Assembly (NCBI RefSeq): GCF_009258225.1 | Contig: NZ_CP043617.1 | Span: 2,108,001 to 2,172,000, forward strand | Origin: Sulfurimonas lithotrophica | Lineage (GTDB): Bacteria; Campylobacterota; Campylobacteria; Campylobacterales; Sulfurimonadaceae | Direction: 5' to 3' | DNA: 64,000 nucleotides | Part shown: positions 61,515 to 64,000 of the stretch, piece after piece | How positions within the stretch are numbered: position 1 is the stretch's first letter | Layout: every line of letters starts with the position of its first letter | Program-made: the position numbers and the translations under genes | The notes under the pieces: model-generated | What the model saw: the letters and a program-made list of their open reading frames with translations, nothing else | What the model was told of the DNA's origin: nothing | The model's database searches: none

Positions 61515-62648
61515 ATGTTTAGTGCTATGGTCAAAAAAGAGTTTTTACTTGTATTTCGCGACAAACATGCATTGTTGGCTCTGTTTGTTATGCCTGCTGT
61601 TTTTATACTAATCATGTCAGTAGCATTACGAGATCAATTTATAAGCGAAAAAATAAATTTTAGTATATACCTTCAAAACCATGATAATACAGAGATAAGC
61701 AAACAACTTACGGACAAACTAAAACAAGACCCCAACTTTATATTAACAAAAACAAAAAAAGATGCGGAATTTACGATAATAATTCCAAAAGATTTTAAAA
61801 AAGACAATAAAAAACTCTCTGTTATAGTCTCAAACGGCATAAAAAATGATTTACTCGAAATTTTTAAATCAAAACTATTAAAAAGTTTGGTAGCTTTAAA
61901 AATAAAAAGTGTAGCAGACGAATTAGCCCCTATGTCCTCAGAAGCTGCACAAGCCGTTAACAGTATTACCCTTTCTTACGATTCGTTATTTGACGTAAAG
62001 TATGAAAAAAATCAAAAAATACCCAATTCTACTCAACAAAGCGTACCTACTTGGATAGTATTTGGTATGTTTTTTGTAATAATACCTATGTCCACAATCT
62101 ACATAAACGAAAGAAAACAAAATACTTTAACTCGATTAACATCCATGAATATATCTGTAATCTCGATGACCTTTTCTAAGATAATTCCCTATCTTCTGAT
62201 TAACCACATACAAGTATGGATAATGTTATCCGTAGGAATATTCATTGTACCTCTTTTTAATACGCCTGCTTTGGAAATAAACGGTGATATATCGGCACTC
62301 ATATTCTTGTCTTTATCTCTTAGTCTTTCAGCCATAGGATTATCTACTTTAATAGCCGTTAGTGCCAATTCAAGTGAGCAAGCTACGACTATTGGCGGGA
62401 TACTAAATATCCTTCTTGGTGCTATAGGCGGGGTTATGGTTCCAAAATTTATAATGCCTGAATCTATGCAGAGTTTTGCAGATATTTCTCCAATGTCATG
62501 GGGGCTTGACGGATTTTTAGAAATATTTTTAAAATCCGCGGATATATGGATGGTTTTAAACGAATCAGGTATGTTATTGCTATTTGGCATGGTGTGCTTA
62601 ATAGCATCTATGATAATATTAAAAACTAGAATTTCCAAGGGGTTATAA
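61515..62648 (+). CDS. ABC-2 type transporter permease
   Basis: 377 residues. An N-terminal helix (HALLALFVMPAVFILIMSVA) is followed by a large extracytoplasmic loop of about 150 residues and a block of five helices, including TWIVFGMFFVIIPMSTIYIN and LLGAIGGVMVPKFIMPESMQ. This is the ABC-2/YhgE-like layout of drug and polyketide exporters. It is the membrane partner of the preceding ATPase. The stop is immediately followed by the ACP start codon. Confidence 0.9.
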   Translation: MFSAMVKKEFLLVFRDKHALLALFVMPAVFILIMSVALRDQFISEKINFSIYLQNHDNTEISKQLTDKLKQDPNFILTKTKKDAEFTIIIPKDFKKDNKKLSVIVSNGIKNDLLEIFKSKLLKSLVALKIKSVADELAPMSSEAAQAVNSITLSYDSLFDVKYEKNQKIPNSTQQSVPTWIVFGMFFVIIPMSTIYINERKQNTLTRLTSMNISVISMTFSKIIPYLLINHIQVWIMLSVGIFIVPLFNTPALEINGDISALIFLSLSLSLSAIGLSTLIAVSANSSEQATTIGGILNILLGAIGGVMVPKFIMPESMQSFADISPMSWGLDGFLEIFLKSADIWMVLNESGMLLLFGMVCLIASMIILKTRISKGL

Positions 62649-62915
62649 GTGGATATAGAAATATTAAAGCACGATTTAAAAGTCTTAATAATCGAAGATT
62701 GCGAAAAAGAAGATATAGAGCCGCAAGATATAAAAGACGACTTAGAACTTTTCTCTGAGGAGATAGGTTTAGAACTAGATTCTTTAGATGCATTGCAAAT
62801 ATCTATGGGTTTACAAAAAAAATATGGAATAAGATTAGGTGATTCTAAAGAGTTCAGACGCAGAGTTACAACTATCCAAAAATTAGCAGAGTACATACAA
62901 GAACAAAATGGATAA
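62649..62915 (+). CDS. Acyl carrier protein
   Basis: 88 residues with a GTG start directly after the permease stop. The phosphopantetheine site is Ser in EEIGLELDSLDALQISMGLQ, with the typical Leu-Asp-Ser-Leu context. It is an all-helical acidic protein, longer and less acidic at the C-terminus than the housekeeping AcpP, so it is a dedicated cluster ACP. The stop overlaps the ketosynthase gene by 8 bases. Confidence 0.88.
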   Translation: MDIEILKHDLKVLIIEDCEKEDIEPQDIKDDLELFSEEIGLELDSLDALQISMGLQKKYGIRLGDSKEFRRRVTTIQKLAEYIQEQNG

Positions 62916-63993
62916 TATATACCTATCAAATTTTGAAATACTTTGTTCGCAAGGTAACCTACAAAATACGCTTGAAGCTGTAAAAAGCAATAATATACGC
63001 ATAGATAAAAAACGTATAGTTACAGATATACAAACCTTAGATGCTCCGTATTTTTTATTTGAGGATGAAATAAAAGATGATAAAAACGAGATATATAGCT
63101 CACTCAAGGAACTAGTATCTAAAATAGTATCCAAAATAGACCAACATGAACTCTCTTCAACAGGTTTGATTATAGGAACTGCTTTGGCAGATTTAAATTT
63201 AGGTTTTGCAATAAATTCAGATGCACAAGGAGATGCTTATATCTCTAAAAAAACATCTATTGACACTTATGCTTCCAAACTTGTAAAACACTTTGGGTTA
63301 AATGAGTTTACAATGACTATAAACACGGCTTGTACATCAAGTGCCAATGCCATCTTGGAAGCTTCTAACCTAATTCAGTCAAATATTTTAAATAAAGTGA
63401 TTGTCTTAGGAGTGGAGATACATTCTAAAATGTTAAGCAGTGGTTTTTTGGCAATGAACTTAATAACACTTGACACACAAAAACCTTTTGAAGAATCTCG
63501 TGACGGCTTAGTATTAGGAGAAGCAATAGCAGGCTTGGTTTTATCTAAAGAAGCTTCAAAGTATAAACTTTTAGGCGGTTATTCAAACTGCAATGCCGCA
63601 AGTATTACCGGTGTGAGTGAAAGTGGTGAAGAGTATGTAGAAGTTATGCAAAAAGCACTTATAAATTCAAATCAAACTGTTGATTCTATAACTGCAGTTA
63701 AAACTCATGCTACATCTACCCCTGCTAGCGATCTTAGCGAGATGAACGCCATGGACAATATATTTTCAAAAAAACCGCCTTTATGTGCATTAAAACCTTA
63801 CGTCGGACATACCATAGGTGCATGTGGTACATTGGAATTATCTTTATTTTTATCGTGTATAGATAATGGTTTTATACCCAAGTTACCATCACAAAATAAA
63901 CATATCGAATGTAAAGGCGGTATATTTATGCTAAACTATTTTGGTTTTGGAGGTAATAATACCACCTTGATTATAAAAAGCGAACAAGAATGA
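62908..63993 (+). CDS. Beta-ketoacyl-ACP synthase (KAS I/II type)
   Basis: 361 residues. The Cys-His-His triad is intact: NTACTSSANAILEASNLI (Cys), KTHATSTPASDLSEM (His) and KPYVGHTIGACGTLELSLFL (His). The C-terminal FGFGGNNTTLIIK is standard. At 361 residues it is about 50 shorter than FabF, mostly at the N-terminus, as often seen for pigment-cluster ketosynthases. It is coupled to the ACP gene and to an ORF that starts at 63990. Confidence 0.9.
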   Translation: MDNIYLSNFEILCSQGNLQNTLEAVKSNNIRIDKKRIVTDIQTLDAPYFLFEDEIKDDKNEIYSSLKELVSKIVSKIDQHELSSTGLIIGTALADLNLGFAINSDAQGDAYISKKTSIDTYASKLVKHFGLNEFTMTINTACTSSANAILEASNLIQSNILNKVIVLGVEIHSKMLSSGFLAMNLITLDTQKPFEESRDGLVLGEAIAGLVLSKEASKYKLLGGYSNCNAASITGVSESGEEYVEVMQKALINSNQTVDSITAVKTHATSTPASDLSEMNAMDNIFSKKPPLCALKPYVGHTIGACGTLELSLFLSCIDNGFIPKLPSQNKHIECKGGIFMLNYFGFGGNNTTLIIKSEQE

Positions 63994-64000
63994 AGTTATA
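63990..64000 (+). CDS. Next cluster gene, first codons only
   Basis: ATG at 63990 overlaps the ketosynthase stop as ATGA, the same coupling used elsewhere in this cluster. Only Met-Lys-Leu is inside the window, so nothing can be said about the product. Confidence 0.45.

Noticed and set aside
62189-62929. 246-codon minus-strand frame across the ABC permease and ACP genes
   Set aside because: It lies antisense to two genes with clear motifs and coupled starts.

Overview
The window reads as a chromosome segment of a free-living Campylobacterota bacterium, most likely a Sulfurimonas-like sulfur oxidiser. This is inferred from AT-rich DNA, the protein families present, a SorAB-type sulfite dehydrogenase, a glutamine synthetase without the adenylylation tyrosine, a type II-C Cas9, and many PAS/GGDEF and two-component proteins. 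No tRNA, rRNA, insertion sequence or prophage was seen.

Layout. 1-1.5 kb: 3' end of a large secreted beta-helix protein with a 996-bp internal repeat. 1.6-9.8 kb: a tightly coupled energy-transduction operon (DUF3450, long ExbB, ExbB, ExbD, TonB, TPR protein, TonB-dependent receptor), followed by a PhoB-like response regulator. 10.6-15.8 kb: glutamate dehydrogenase, an EAL-CBS-GGDEF protein and a two-domain acyltransferase resembling the ornithine-lipid synthase OlsF. 15.9-24.3 kb: sulfite dehydrogenase, BCCT transporter, porin, and a small regulator/redox island (AraC, cyclophilin-like, pirin, MarR, SDR). 24.4-31.4 kb: a complete type II-C CRISPR-Cas locus (cas9, tracrRNA, cas1, cas2, 32 full repeats plus one truncated repeat). 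31.7-34.4 kb: a Tat-leader alcohol dehydrogenase and a Kef-type antiporter. 34.5-40.3 kb: phosphate porin, pstS and the divergent pstC-pstA-pstB-phoU. 40.3-52.2 kb: a CHASE-PAS-GGDEF protein, a nucleotidyltransferase-like protein, glnA, a hybrid histidine kinase, leuA, a two-component system and its apparent periplasmic target. 52.2-64 kb: an esterase lipoprotein, a methyltransferase and the first part of a flexirubin/aryl-polyene-dialkylresorcinol type lipid-pigment cluster that runs off the right edge.

How it fits together. Seven promoters share one geometry: two 11-bp direct units of the form GTAAY-N6, then 4 bp, then a -10 hexamer. They precede pstS, pstC, the phosphate porin, the TonB operon, the PhoB-like regulator itself, the EAL-CBS-GGDEF gene and the olsF-like gene. 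I infer a local phosphate-starvation regulon that joins uptake (Pst, porin, TonB system), phosphate-free membrane lipid synthesis and c-di-GMP turnover. A second operator of the same architecture with a different core (GCTAACACTTA) links the 49-kb two-component system to the small periplasmic protein downstream. In the CRISPR locus the tracrRNA is encoded between cas9 and cas1 on the plus strand, its last stem contains the cas1 Shine-Dalgarno sequence, and the array is read from the minus strand through promoters inside each repeat.
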